From Sphingobacterium yanglingense (GTDB lineage Bacteria > Bacteroidota > Bacteroidia > Sphingobacteriales > Sphingobacteriaceae): a stretch of DNA of 64,000 nucleotides. Of this stretch, positions 26,448-33,906 are shown in pieces (positions within the stretch are counted from its first letter, which is position 1; each line of letters begins with the position of its first letter). The notes under the pieces were generated by a model. It made no database searches. It worked only from the letters and a program-made list of their open reading frames with translations, and was not told the origin of the DNA. A program made the translations under genes and the position numbers. The stretch spans positions 124,001 to 188,000 of the forward strand of contig NZ_SNYV01000018.1 in NCBI RefSeq assembly GCF_004363245.1. Reading direction: 5' to 3'.

Positions 26448-27426
26448 CGTACTACGTTCGGACTGGCTTCGCCTTTGCTTCGGCCGTACATCACAGATTC
26501 ATCACGTATTCAACACAGATTTAACACCTCCGAATCGAGAATCGTCGATGAAAAGGTGATAGAAAGGTGTTCCGGAGGTAGTGAAACTCCGAAGCTGGTA
26601 CGGAGCAGGTACGAATCTGGTCAGGAGCAGGGCGGTTATGAAGCTCCCGGCTTGGCACCTACTGTGTACCAACTTAGTTCTGCCCAGGTTCTACCTTGGT
26701 TCAACCAAAAGTCTATCATTCCTCGGTGGTTTCTCGGTCGTTCTTCGATGGATACTCGGTCACAATCGTGTAACCATCGAGGCGTCACCGTGCGTTCATC
26801 GAGTAAAAGTGGGAGCAGGTCAGGTCTTGGGAGATACCAAGTAGGAACTTTGTCTACTTATTTACCGCCTTTTGCTCGTTATTTTATTGCCTCCGAGGCA
26901 ACGGATAGGCAAACAATAGGCAAAGAACAGGCAACGGATAGGCAGAGAACAGGCAAAGAAAAGGCAAACAAATACCAAGCGAAGCCCAAGCCAATCCCAG
27001 AGAAAGAGCAAGGAACAGATAGAGAACGGGTAGAGAATAAGCAGGGGATAACCGCTGTTTCTACTTTGGGGGTACTTAGGCAATACATTGCGGGGATAGT
27101 TCCCATAGGGATTAAGCGTATATATAGTAGGGGTATAGTATGTCTTACGCAGGCATTGTGTAAAGCTATAGACCTACATAATACCTACATAATACCTACA
27201 TTATACCTACATTATACCCGCATAATAGTCGCATTAGTGGTGTGCTTAAGAACCGAAAGGTTTCAACACTTCCTCTGAACTTGCTAAGAACCGTCTATGA
27301 ACCAGAAACACACATAAAGGGAACAGGGAACATGCATAAACGGTACATGCCCGACACATGTTTGACACCTATTCAACACAATAACGGTACATGTTTGACA
27401 CATCAACCTCACAAGGATGACACAAT
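26448..27426. repeat. Degenerate 11-bp tandem array, about 89 units in one continuous phase
   Basis: Cutting the sequence every 11 bp from 26448 gives units whose neighbours resemble each other all the way to 27426, without a phase slip. Examples: CGGACTGGCTT (26459) and CGCCTTTGCTT (26470); CACAGATTCAT (26492) and CACAGATTTAA (26514); TCGGTCGTTCT (26734) and TCGGTCACAAT (26756); CAACGGATAGG at 26899 and again at 26932; CTACATAATAC at 27174 and 27185, CTACATTATAC at 27196 and 27207; AACGGTACATG at 27339 and 27383. The consensus drifts slowly from one end to the other. Because 11 is not a multiple of 3, stop-free units leave several frames open, which explains the long but meaningless ORFs here. 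Not CRISPR-like. Function unknown. Confidence 0.85.
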
Positions 27427-27711
27427 AAAGTGCGGTAGTGAGGGAGAGGGAGATTGCTTCGGTGTAGTTCTTCTAGCGTGCAATGGCGTGGAGTTGGGAT
27501 GTGCTATCTCTTTCGATTTTAGCGTTTTTAAGGGATGCTGTGAGTCTCAAATAGCAAAAGGTATGTCTTTGTGTGTAAAAAGAAAAACAAGTCCTCCACT
27601 AGGGTTCCCGAAAGATTGGGGCATAGCGCAGTGACGTTCGTAACTTGGTCTATCGCTTGTGCTTGTCTTTGTATTGGGATAGATTGGGGATGGAATGGAA
27701 AGGGCTGACGC
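27427..27711. other. Gene-free right flank of the 11-bp array
   Basis: No credible gene; an open frame of 130 codons (27242-27634) starts inside the array and has no family features. The 11-bp phase is no longer clear after about 27437, though GGGATAGATTG (27676) is followed 11 bp later by GGGATGGAATG, suggesting a decayed tail. The region ends at the terminator of the outer-membrane protein gene. Confidence 0.5.
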
Positions 27712-27741
27712 AAAAGGGAGGCCTTAATCTGCCTCCCTTTT
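27712..27741 (-). terminator. Terminator of the outer membrane barrel gene
   Basis: AAAAGGGAGGC (27712-27722) and GCCTCCCTTTT (27731-27741) form a perfect 11-bp stem with an 8-nt loop, 5 bp past the stop codon of the minus-strand gene at 27746. The A/T pairs at the base give a short U-run. Confidence 0.8.
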
Positions 27742-27745
27742 GTAT

Positions 27746-28309
27746 TTAAAATCTGTAACCTACAGATAGCCCTAGGACTCTGTTATTAGCGTCAAGCTCT
27801 TTGCTCAGTTTGTTGATACCGTGGTTGTATTTCAGGTCGATGGAAAATTGTTTGATATCGGTTCCGATATTGATCAATCCATCGTAGGTTACTGTATTGA
27901 AATTATTGGTATATGCCTTGTTTTTCTTCAACTGATAGTTTAGTTGTGCTCCGATTGCTGTTCGCAAAGTGAGCTTGTCTGATTCTATCACACGATATCC
28001 CAATTGGACAGGCAAGTTTAACTGATAGAATTTTGGAGTGTATTGGGGATTGTCGATGCTGTAAGCAAATTTGTAGTAGGACATCCCTAGATCTACCTGA
28101 CCATAGAGACGCTCCTTGGTGCGTACAAAAGCGCCTGCCTCAAAGCCAATTTTTGAATCCGAGCCTTTTACCATGTTAGCCCCAAAAGATGGCATGTGGT
28201 ACTGACCACCGATTTTTACGCCAAAGTCAACCTCTTGTGCTTTTGTTTGCTGATTAAGACCGAATCCCATTGCTGCTAAAAGCAGGCCGTACGTTAATTG
28301 TTTTTTCAT
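27746..28309 (-). CDS. Outer membrane beta-barrel protein (porin/PorT-like)
   Basis: 187 residues with a signal peptide (KKQLTYGLLLAAMGFGLNQQTKAQ). The rest is alternating polar/hydrophobic strands typical of an eight-strand barrel (DFGVKIGGQYHMPSFGANM; LNLPVQLGYRVIESDKLTLRTAIGAQLNYQL) and it ends with an aromatic Phe (VLGLSVGYRF), the barrel-assembly signal. It matches the OMP_b-brl_2 group common in Bacteroidota. Specific function unknown. It is a single gene with its own terminator. Confidence 0.85.
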   Translation of the reverse strand: MKKQLTYGLLLAAMGFGLNQQTKAQEVDFGVKIGGQYHMPSFGANMVKGSDSKIGFEAGAFVRTKERLYGQVDLGMSYYKFAYSIDNPQYTPKFYQLNLPVQLGYRVIESDKLTLRTAIGAQLNYQLKKNKAYTNNFNTVTYDGLINIGTDIKQFSIDLKYNHGINKLSKELDANNRVLGLSVGYRF

Positions 28310-28391
28310 TGTTATTGTTTTAATATATATTTCTAGTTCCTTTATTACTATGATGGTCTAACTAAAGTATACCCTTAACTTTTTTTATTTT

Positions 28392-29159
28392 TTATTTCCA
28401 CCGTTTGTGAGACCATAGCCACCAGCTCGGATCCTGCTGTATGCTTTTCTCTAGTTTTCGGGTATAGGCGGTGGTGATATGCCCATCGGGACTATCTGTA
28501 GCGTGGTGGCAGATCGGTTGCAGGTGTGCCCTCCACTTGTGGTCACCTATGGCCTGTAGATCAACATAGGCTACATACGCGTCAAGACGCTTGGCAATGC
28601 GCTCTGGCCCCATAAACATATACGAGGGTTGTTTTAGAAAGTCAATGGCCAGGCCATTGGCCTGCCCCGGAAACTGGTCAGCGATGAATAGCGTGATAGA
28701 GGGGCTTGCTGTCTGCTCGAGCAATAGCTTGGCCGCCCGCTGGGCTGGGAGCAGGTGTAGTCCATATTGACCGCGTCTTTTTCTTAAAAAGCGGTCTACC
28801 CAGCGGTTTTTCTGTGGCTTATATAGGGATTGTATTGGTAGCCCTAATTGGAGCGGAAGCTTGCCCAGTATTTCCCAGTTGCCATAATGCCCTAGTAGTA
28901 GGATGACCTGCCGCTGCTCCTGATACTGTTGGTGCAGGGTGCGGTATAGCTCGGCCGAGAGGATGAGTTCCGGGCGGCTAGGTAGTAATAGCTCGACTAG
29001 CAATCGACACATATTACGGTAGAAGCGCTGATGATGCTGGGAGAGTTCGTTGTAATTTGACAGCGGAAAGGAACGTGCTAGGTTTTGTATCACCACCGCA
29101 CTACGGTACCGTAGTATGCTCCCGATCAGGAATCCGCCAAAGTTATATAGCTTGTTCAT
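28392..29159 (-). CDS. Lysophospholipid/lipid A-type acyltransferase (LpxL/HtrB family)
   Basis: 255 residues, slightly shorter than LpxL (about 300). The catalytic HX4E motif is HYGNWE (LLLGHYGNWEILG), followed by LYKPQKNRWVDRFLRKRRGQYG, and a second motif FIADQFPGQANGLAIDFL corresponds to the D-Q-(x)-G region of the family. It would transfer a fatty acyl chain from acyl-ACP onto lipid A or a related lipid at the inner membrane. The usual N-terminal membrane anchor is short here (LYNFGGFLIGSILRYRSA). A tiny membrane ORF precedes it by 7 bp. Confidence 0.88.
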   Translation of the reverse strand: MNKLYNFGGFLIGSILRYRSAVVIQNLARSFPLSNYNELSQHHQRFYRNMCRLLVELLLPSRPELILSAELYRTLHQQYQEQRQVILLLGHYGNWEILGKLPLQLGLPIQSLYKPQKNRWVDRFLRKRRGQYGLHLLPAQRAAKLLLEQTASPSITLFIADQFPGQANGLAIDFLKQPSYMFMGPERIAKRLDAYVAYVDLQAIGDHKWRAHLQPICHHATDSPDGHITTAYTRKLEKSIQQDPSWWLWSHKRWK

Positions 29160-29165
29160 ATCCCT

Positions 29166-29270
29166 TTAGTTTTCGCTAAATTCATGTACAGTACGGATCA
29201 ATAGCGTAAGAAGGTATGTCACCATCCCTATAGCGAGCAGTAGAATCGTAAGGAAGAAGAGTAGTAGCAT
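29166..29270 (-). CDS. 34-residue putative single-pass membrane peptide
   Basis: ATG at 29270, stop at 29166. It begins MLLLFFLTILLLAIGMVTYL and ends RTVHEFSEN: one hydrophobic helix of about 25 residues and a short charged tail. Its stop is 7 bp upstream of the acyltransferase start, so it would be co-transcribed as a leader peptide or a small partner protein. Support is position and composition only; there is no known family. Confidence 0.42.
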   Translation of the reverse strand: MLLLFFLTILLLAIGMVTYLLTLLIRTVHEFSEN

Positions 29271-29417
29271 AAGATTACTTTTTTATAGTTTTGACAATTA
29301 ATAACCGCTATACCCTTGCTCGGTTCTTAAAAAAAAGTGAAAAAATAATGAGGGGGTAAGCGCAAAAGACTGTCTTAGTTAGGTAAGTGGTACAAAATGA
29401 CTAATTAAATTGAATGT

Positions 29418-29951
29418 ATGTCTTTGGAGAAAGAAACAAAATTTGAGCAGGTATTTCGAGCGCACTTTAAGGCTTTGCATGGCTATGCCTACAAAATTCT
29501 TGAAGATTCGGATGCTGCTGAAGAAGCTGTACAACAGGTGTTTTTACGATTTTGGGAGCGGGACTGGGAGAATACGATCCATACTTCCGTAAAATCGTAT
29601 CTCTATAAATCGGTCTATTATGAATGCCTGAACGTGTTGAAGCGAGGGCAGCTCAAGCAGCGGTACGAAGCCTACCGGCAGCACAATGGAGATATGGAGG
29701 CGCATATAGATGGTACGGATACGGAGCTTAAGAAGCAATTGCATGTAGCGCTGGCCAAGCTGCCCGAGAAAAGTAGGGCCGTGTTTGAGATGAGCCGCTT
29801 TCAGGAACTCAAATACCATGAGATAGCCCAGGTTCTCGAGCTGTCGCTGAAGACCGTCGAAGGGCATATGACCAAGGCGCTACGTCACTTGAGGGTTCAT
29901 CTGGCAGATTATTTAAATGTTGTTGTCTTTTTATTAATCAATGGGTTATGA
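29418..29951 (+). CDS. ECF-type RNA polymerase sigma factor
   Basis: 177 residues. Region 2 (FEQVFRAHFKALHGYAYKILEDSDAAEEAVQQVFLRFWE) and region 4 (LPEKSRAVFEMSRFQELKYHEIAQVLELSLKTVEGHMTKALRHLR) are complete, with the helix-turn-helix at the end. This is the sigma-70 family form typical of Bacteroidota SusCD/FecR systems. Its stop overlaps the start of the FecR gene by 4 bp (ATGA), so sigma and anti-sigma are coupled. It would direct transcription of the operon or a target regulon when FecR receives an envelope signal. Confidence 0.94.
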   Translation: MSLEKETKFEQVFRAHFKALHGYAYKILEDSDAAEEAVQQVFLRFWERDWENTIHTSVKSYLYKSVYYECLNVLKRGQLKQRYEAYRQHNGDMEAHIDGTDTELKKQLHVALAKLPEKSRAVFEMSRFQELKYHEIAQVLELSLKTVEGHMTKALRHLRVHLADYLNVVVFLLINGL

Positions 29952-30916
29952 ATAAGGAAGAATTAGTGAAATATATAAGCGGTGATCTGCCTGTAGAGCA
30001 AAGGGAAGTTGTGGAGGCTTGGATCAGGGAGAGTGCCGAACACGAAAAGGAATATGAGGATATGAAAAAGATATGGGAGTGGAGCGGGGCTTCAGACGAA
30101 AGTCCGGAGGTGGACGTGGATCGTGCATGGGCTGATTTTAAAAAGCTCCGGGATACACAGCCGCAGCAGACCGTAGTAGTAAAAGAGATTAAGCGCTCCA
30201 GAAGCTGGAAGCCATGGACGGTGGCCGCAGCGATCATCACGTTGTTGCTGTCTTCTGCCGGTATCTTGCGATGGACACTATCTACAGATATGACGCTGGT
30301 CTCTAATGATGCGCTGCAGCAGGCTGGGCTTCCCGATGGTAGTACGGTATACCTCAATAAGCAGACCGCACTGGATTATAAGAAGGGCTGGCTGGCCAAA
30401 GAGCGCACAGTGGTTCTTAGCAAGGGGGAGGCTTTCTTTGATGTCAAGCGGGATACGACGCAGCCTTTTGTCATTCAGAGTGGTAATAGTAAGATTACGG
30501 TGCTGGGTACTAGTTTTCATGTGCGCAGAGCGGATGGTGAGACGGAGGTGATTGTTTCTTCTGGATCTGTACAGGTGGATCATGGGGAGAATAGCGTGCG
30601 CTTGAAGCCGAATGATAGGGTGCTGATTCAAGATACGGCACGTACGAAGGTTAAAGTGCATACCGTAGAGGATCAGCTATACAAGTATTATATCCATCAG
30701 GAGTTTATTTTTGAGAATACCCCTTTGAGCCGTGTTTTTGATGTGTTGGGTAAGGCTTTTGATAAAAAATTCGTAGTCGTAAATGACAAGGACAAGACGC
30801 TACGCTACACGGCATCATTCGAGCGGCAGACATTGAATGAAATGTTGGATGTGATATTGAAGACTTTTGAATTGAAAATTGAGAAAAAAGGTAATGTATA
30901 TTATATTAAAGGATAA
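29948..30916 (+). CDS. FecR-family anti-sigma factor
   Basis: 322 residues. Cytoplasmic anti-sigma region (residues about 1-85), one membrane helix (WTVAAAIITLLLSSAGILRW, about 87-107), and a periplasmic FecR domain (DGSTVYLNKQTALDYKKGW; EAFFDVKRDTTQPFVIQSGNSKITVLGTSFHVR) followed by DUF4974 (FENTPLSRVFDVLGKAFDKKFVV; TLNEMLDVILKTFELKIEKKGNVYYI). Length and order are standard. It would hold the ECF sigma factor inactive until a periplasmic signal arrives. Coupled to the sigma gene by 4-bp overlap. Confidence 0.94.
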   Translation: MNKEELVKYISGDLPVEQREVVEAWIRESAEHEKEYEDMKKIWEWSGASDESPEVDVDRAWADFKKLRDTQPQQTVVVKEIKRSRSWKPWTVAAAIITLLLSSAGILRWTLSTDMTLVSNDALQQAGLPDGSTVYLNKQTALDYKKGWLAKERTVVLSKGEAFFDVKRDTTQPFVIQSGNSKITVLGTSFHVRRADGETEVIVSSGSVQVDHGENSVRLKPNDRVLIQDTARTKVKVHTVEDQLYKYYIHQEFIFENTPLSRVFDVLGKAFDKKFVVVNDKDKTLRYTASFERQTLNEMLDVILKTFELKIEKKGNVYYIKG

Positions 30917-30923
30917 TGCTGTT

Positions 30924-32732
30924 ATGTACCAGCTTGTTAGAAGCTTTAAGATGATGGTTTATTTCATACGTAAAGCCAAGTTTTTTGTAGCACTGTCTAT
31001 CTTTATTTTCGTGCAGACAGATGTCATGTCGCAAACAAAATTGGCGCAGGAGGTGAAGATGCCTGCTTATGGTAAGCGTCCTGTAGGGGAGTTTCTAGAG
31101 ACTCTACAAAAGGACAAGGGGCTCTTGTTCTCTTATAACAGTCAATTGTTGGATGTCGATAGTCTGATTCAGGCCAATTCGTACAATGGAGTGCTGATCG
31201 GTTATCTGGAGAGCTGCTTGGGGCCGCGGTATTCATTCAAGGAGACAGCGACTCATATCATTATTAGCCGATCGGACTGGCGGATGGTGGTCGAGCAGGT
31301 GGATATTGATCTCAAACAGCAGAATAAAACCATGATCTCTGGATATGTCAGGGATTTGCGTAGTAATAAGCCGCTGTCTTTTGCCAGTGTGTACGATAAG
31401 GGAACTTATCTAGCTACATTGACAAACAAGGATGGTTTTTTTGAGCTAGATGTCAAGAAACCGGAGAATAGGGTCATTATAGGCCTCAATAAGGAAAATT
31501 ACAGGGATACGACATTGATTCTTTTGCTGCCGGTAGAGGTGGCCAAAGACAGTAAAGCCAAGAAAGTAGGCTACTACGTGCTGGAGGATTCGAGCCGTAA
31601 TATCTATAAAACGTTCTTAGGGGCAGCATTTAGCAGTACATCACAGCGTATTCAGAGTGCAAATCTGGGTGGTTTCTTTATCTACAGCCCGTATCAGATG
31701 TCATTGACTCCAGGGTTGAGTACACATGGTTTCTTTAATTCGCAGATTGTAAATAAGGTCTCGATAAATATACTGGGGGGATCTACGGCTGGGGTAGACG
31801 GTGTGGAGTTTGCTGGGGTTTTCAACCTTAACCAGTATAAAGTGCGTGGGCTGCAGATGGCCGGTGGAGTGAATGTGGTCGGTGGTGATGTATCGGGGGT
31901 ACAAATGGCTGGCTTGGGCAATGTGGTCTTGCGCAATGTGAACGGGGTACAGCTAGCAGGAGGCTGGAACAAGGTAGATACAACCGAGGGACTGCAGCTT
32001 GCTGGGGTGATCAATATGGCTAAGGAGGTACGTGGCGGACAGCTCGCTGGTGGGATCAATTATGTAAAGGATACGGTGCAGTATCAGCTGGCCGGTGTGA
32101 TGAATAGAGGTGCTGTTGTCAAAGGGGTGCAGCTGGCTGGAGGAATCAATATCGCTAAAGAGAATACCGGTAGTCAACTTGCTGGTGTGATTAATATTGC
32201 GAAGAAAGTCAAAGGAGTACAGGTGGCTTCTTTAATTAATATTGGAGATAGTAGTGACTACCCGATAGCGATTTTCAACTGGATTAAAAATGGGCGGCGG
32301 GAGCTGACATTGGCTATAGATGAAAGCAGTTACCTGGGCTTGAATTTTAAGTCGGGGGGTCGTGTATTGTATAGCTCGCTGGGGATCGGTACTTATTTAG
32401 ATCATGCTTCTTTTCGATATGGTGTAGAGGTGGGATTGGGGGCTAATCTGATCGATGGAAAGAGATTTGCGTTGTCTGCTGAACTGACGCAGCGTATGCA
32501 TATGGATAAAGACCTGGGATGGATGGACGCTTCCCGTTCTACCTTGCGCATCATGCCATCGTATGTATTCTCTAAACATTGGCGGGTATATGTAGCACCA
32601 TCGTTGAACTATACGCAGGCTGCTACTGTTGCGAATCAGGAGGGAAAAGCGGTTTGGCGATTCTGGAAAGGTGAAGCCGATCAGAATACCTTTCATGCTG
32701 GTGTAGCTGCTGGTTTATCGTATCGTTTTTAA
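30924..32732 (+). CDS. STN plus carboxypeptidase-regulatory-like domain protein with surface repeats
   Basis: 602 residues from the ATG at 30924 (8 bp after the FecR stop; an ATG at 30951 would give a tighter signal peptide). Order: signal peptide, an STN/secretin-like domain (residues about 45-130, PVGEFLETLQKDKGLLFSYNSQLLDVDSL), a carboxypeptidase-regulatory-like beta-sandwich (ISGYVRDLRSNKPLSFASVYDKGTY), then ten short repeats of about 15-16 residues with the core GVQLAGxINxAKxVK (residues about 285-450), recalling the leptospiral LA_2272-type surface repeats, and a C-terminal beta-rich region ending Phe. It occupies the position of a TonB receptor in FecR systems, but no TonB plug or barrel is present. 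Confidence 0.78.
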   Translation: MYQLVRSFKMMVYFIRKAKFFVALSIFIFVQTDVMSQTKLAQEVKMPAYGKRPVGEFLETLQKDKGLLFSYNSQLLDVDSLIQANSYNGVLIGYLESCLGPRYSFKETATHIIISRSDWRMVVEQVDIDLKQQNKTMISGYVRDLRSNKPLSFASVYDKGTYLATLTNKDGFFELDVKKPENRVIIGLNKENYRDTTLILLLPVEVAKDSKAKKVGYYVLEDSSRNIYKTFLGAAFSSTSQRIQSANLGGFFIYSPYQMSLTPGLSTHGFFNSQIVNKVSINILGGSTAGVDGVEFAGVFNLNQYKVRGLQMAGGVNVVGGDVSGVQMAGLGNVVLRNVNGVQLAGGWNKVDTTEGLQLAGVINMAKEVRGGQLAGGINYVKDTVQYQLAGVMNRGAVVKGVQLAGGINIAKENTGSQLAGVINIAKKVKGVQVASLINIGDSSDYPIAIFNWIKNGRRELTLAIDESSYLGLNFKSGGRVLYSSLGIGTYLDHASFRYGVEVGLGANLIDGKRFALSAELTQRMHMDKDLGWMDASRSTLRIMPSYVFSKHWRVYVAPSLNYTQAATVANQEGKAVWRFWKGEADQNTFHAGVAAGLSYRF

Positions 32733-32825
32733 TTGTTAATAATGAGATAATCATTTGGTATTGATGGGATTAAATTTGTATATTATCCGTTGAAAATACG
32801 GGCTGTCATAATACTCTTGTCCTTC

Positions 32826-32940
32826 GTCATTTCGATTGTAGCGTAGCGGAATAGAGAAATCTAAAAAGATGTAATTCAGTCTTTAGACCTATTCGACTTC
32901 TCCGCCAAATGGCGGCTTCGCTCAAGGTGACGGAAGTTAA
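32826..32940. repeat. Interspersed palindromic element (CGTCATTTCGA family)
   Basis: Left half: CGTCATTTCGA, then AGCGTAGCGGA and AGAGAAATCT. Right half: ATTCGACTTCTCCGCC, AAAT, GGCGGCTTCGCT, AGGTGACGGAAG. The halves are roughly inverted, so the whole about 115-nt element can fold into one long imperfect hairpin, with CCGCC-AAAT-GGCGG as a strong inner stem. The same core (TCGACCGAAGTGGAGAGATTT) occurs at 36717-36740. Confidence 0.6.
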
Positions 32941-32974
32941 TTGCATTCTAGACAGTTTCTATACGAATTAACAA

Positions 32975-33009
32975 GACTATACGCTAGTAGCTAGTACTGG
33001 CGTATAGTC
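32975..33009 (+). promoter_or_regulatory. Strong hairpin in the leader of prpB
   Basis: GACTATACGC (32975-32984) pairs perfectly with GCGTATAGTC (33000-33009). The 15-nt loop can form a smaller AGTA/TACT pairing. It ends 17 bp before the prpB ATG and has no U-run, so it looks like a leader regulatory structure or an operator rather than a terminator. Confidence 0.5.
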
Positions 33010-33026
33010 ATTCAATATCCAATTAT

Positions 33027-33905
33027 ATGATAAACTCTCCAGGGCTTCTTTTTAGAGAGGCTGTTAAAAAGGAAAAACCTTTACAGGTGGTCGGTGCGAT
33101 CAATGCCAACCATGCCCTGCTGGCTCAACAGGCAGGATTTCAAGCTATTTATTTATCGGGCGGTGGTGTTGCTGCCGGTTCATTGGGGATTCCTGATCTT
33201 GGGATTACCACATTACAAGATGTTCTTATTGATGTAGACCGTATTACGAATGTATGCGATCTACCACTTTTGGTGGATATCGACACAGGGTTCGGACCAT
33301 CAGCATTTAATGTCGCCCGTACAGTCAGGTCCCTGATCAAGGCGGGGGCGGCAGCGGTGCATATGGAGGATCAGGTCGGGGCTAAGCGCTGTGGGCACCG
33401 ACCAGGCAAAGAGCTGGTATCATCGTCCGAAATGTGTGATCGTATCAAGGCGGCCGTCGATGCGAGGACGCATGCGAATTTTGTAATAGGTGCCCGTACC
33501 GATGCTATCGCCTCGGAGGGTATACAGAGAGCAATAGAACGGGCGCTAGCTTATAAAGAGGCTGGAGCGGATTTTATTTTTGCGGAGGCCGTGGTCGATC
33601 TGGCCGATTACCAGTCTTTTGCTACCGCTACGGGCTTGCCGATATTAGCCAATATTACAGAATTCGGACAGACCCCGTTATTTACCGTTGGGCAGTTGTG
33701 CGATGCGGGGGTATCGATAGTACTGTATCCGCTATCTGCATTCCGCGCAGCCAACAAGGCAGCAACGCAGGTCTATACGCATATCCGTCAGGATGGGAGT
33801 CAGCAGGCGGTGCTGCAGGATATGCAGACACGGGAGGAGTTGTATCAGAGTATTGACTATTATGCTTATGAAAATCGATTAGATAACCTTTTCAAAACTA
33901 AATAG
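33027..33905 (+). CDS. prpB: Methylisocitrate lyase
   Basis: 292 residues, the normal size. The active-site loop [12 protein letters not shown] carries the catalytic Cys, and the isocitrate lyase/PEP mutase fold shows [29 protein letters not shown] and AAVHMEDQ. It cleaves 2-methylisocitrate to pyruvate and succinate in the last step of the 2-methylcitrate cycle. First gene of a prpB-prpC-prpD cluster; prpC starts after 1 bp. The dehydratase comes from prpD and no separate acnD is seen here. Confidence 0.95.
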   Translation: MINSPGLLFREAVKKEKPLQVVGAINANHALLAQQAGFQAIYLSGGGVAAGSLGIPDLGITTLQDVLIDVDRITNVCDLPLLVDIDTGFGPSAFNVARTVRSLIKAGAAAVHMEDQVGAKRCGHRPGKELVSSSEMCDRIKAAVDARTHANFVIGARTDAIASEGIQRAIERALAYKEAGADFIFAEAVVDLADYQSFATATGLPILANITEFGQTPLFTVGQLCDAGVSIVLYPLSAFRAANKAATQVYTHIRQDGSQQAVLQDMQTREELYQSIDYYAYENRLDNLFKTK

Positions 33906-33906
33906 G

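Noticed and set aside
26229-27278. A 349-codon open frame through the repeat region
   Set aside because: An 11-bp unit cycles through all three frames, so a stop-free array opens several frames at once. The composition is repeat-derived, there is no recognisable start or domain, and the opposite strand is also widely open.
26448-27426. CRISPR array or integron cassette array
   Set aside because: There are no 25-40 bp identical repeats with unique spacers, no cas genes, no integrase and no attC-like long hairpins. The unit is 11 bp throughout.
27242-27634. 130-codon open frame at the end of the array
   Set aside because: It starts inside the 11-bp units and continues into sequence with no codon bias like the neighbours. 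No domain or good start context.
29948-32732. The STN protein as a normal TonB-dependent receptor
   Set aside because: No plug domain, no 600-residue barrel and no SusC-type C-terminus are visible. The C-terminal half consists of short repeats.
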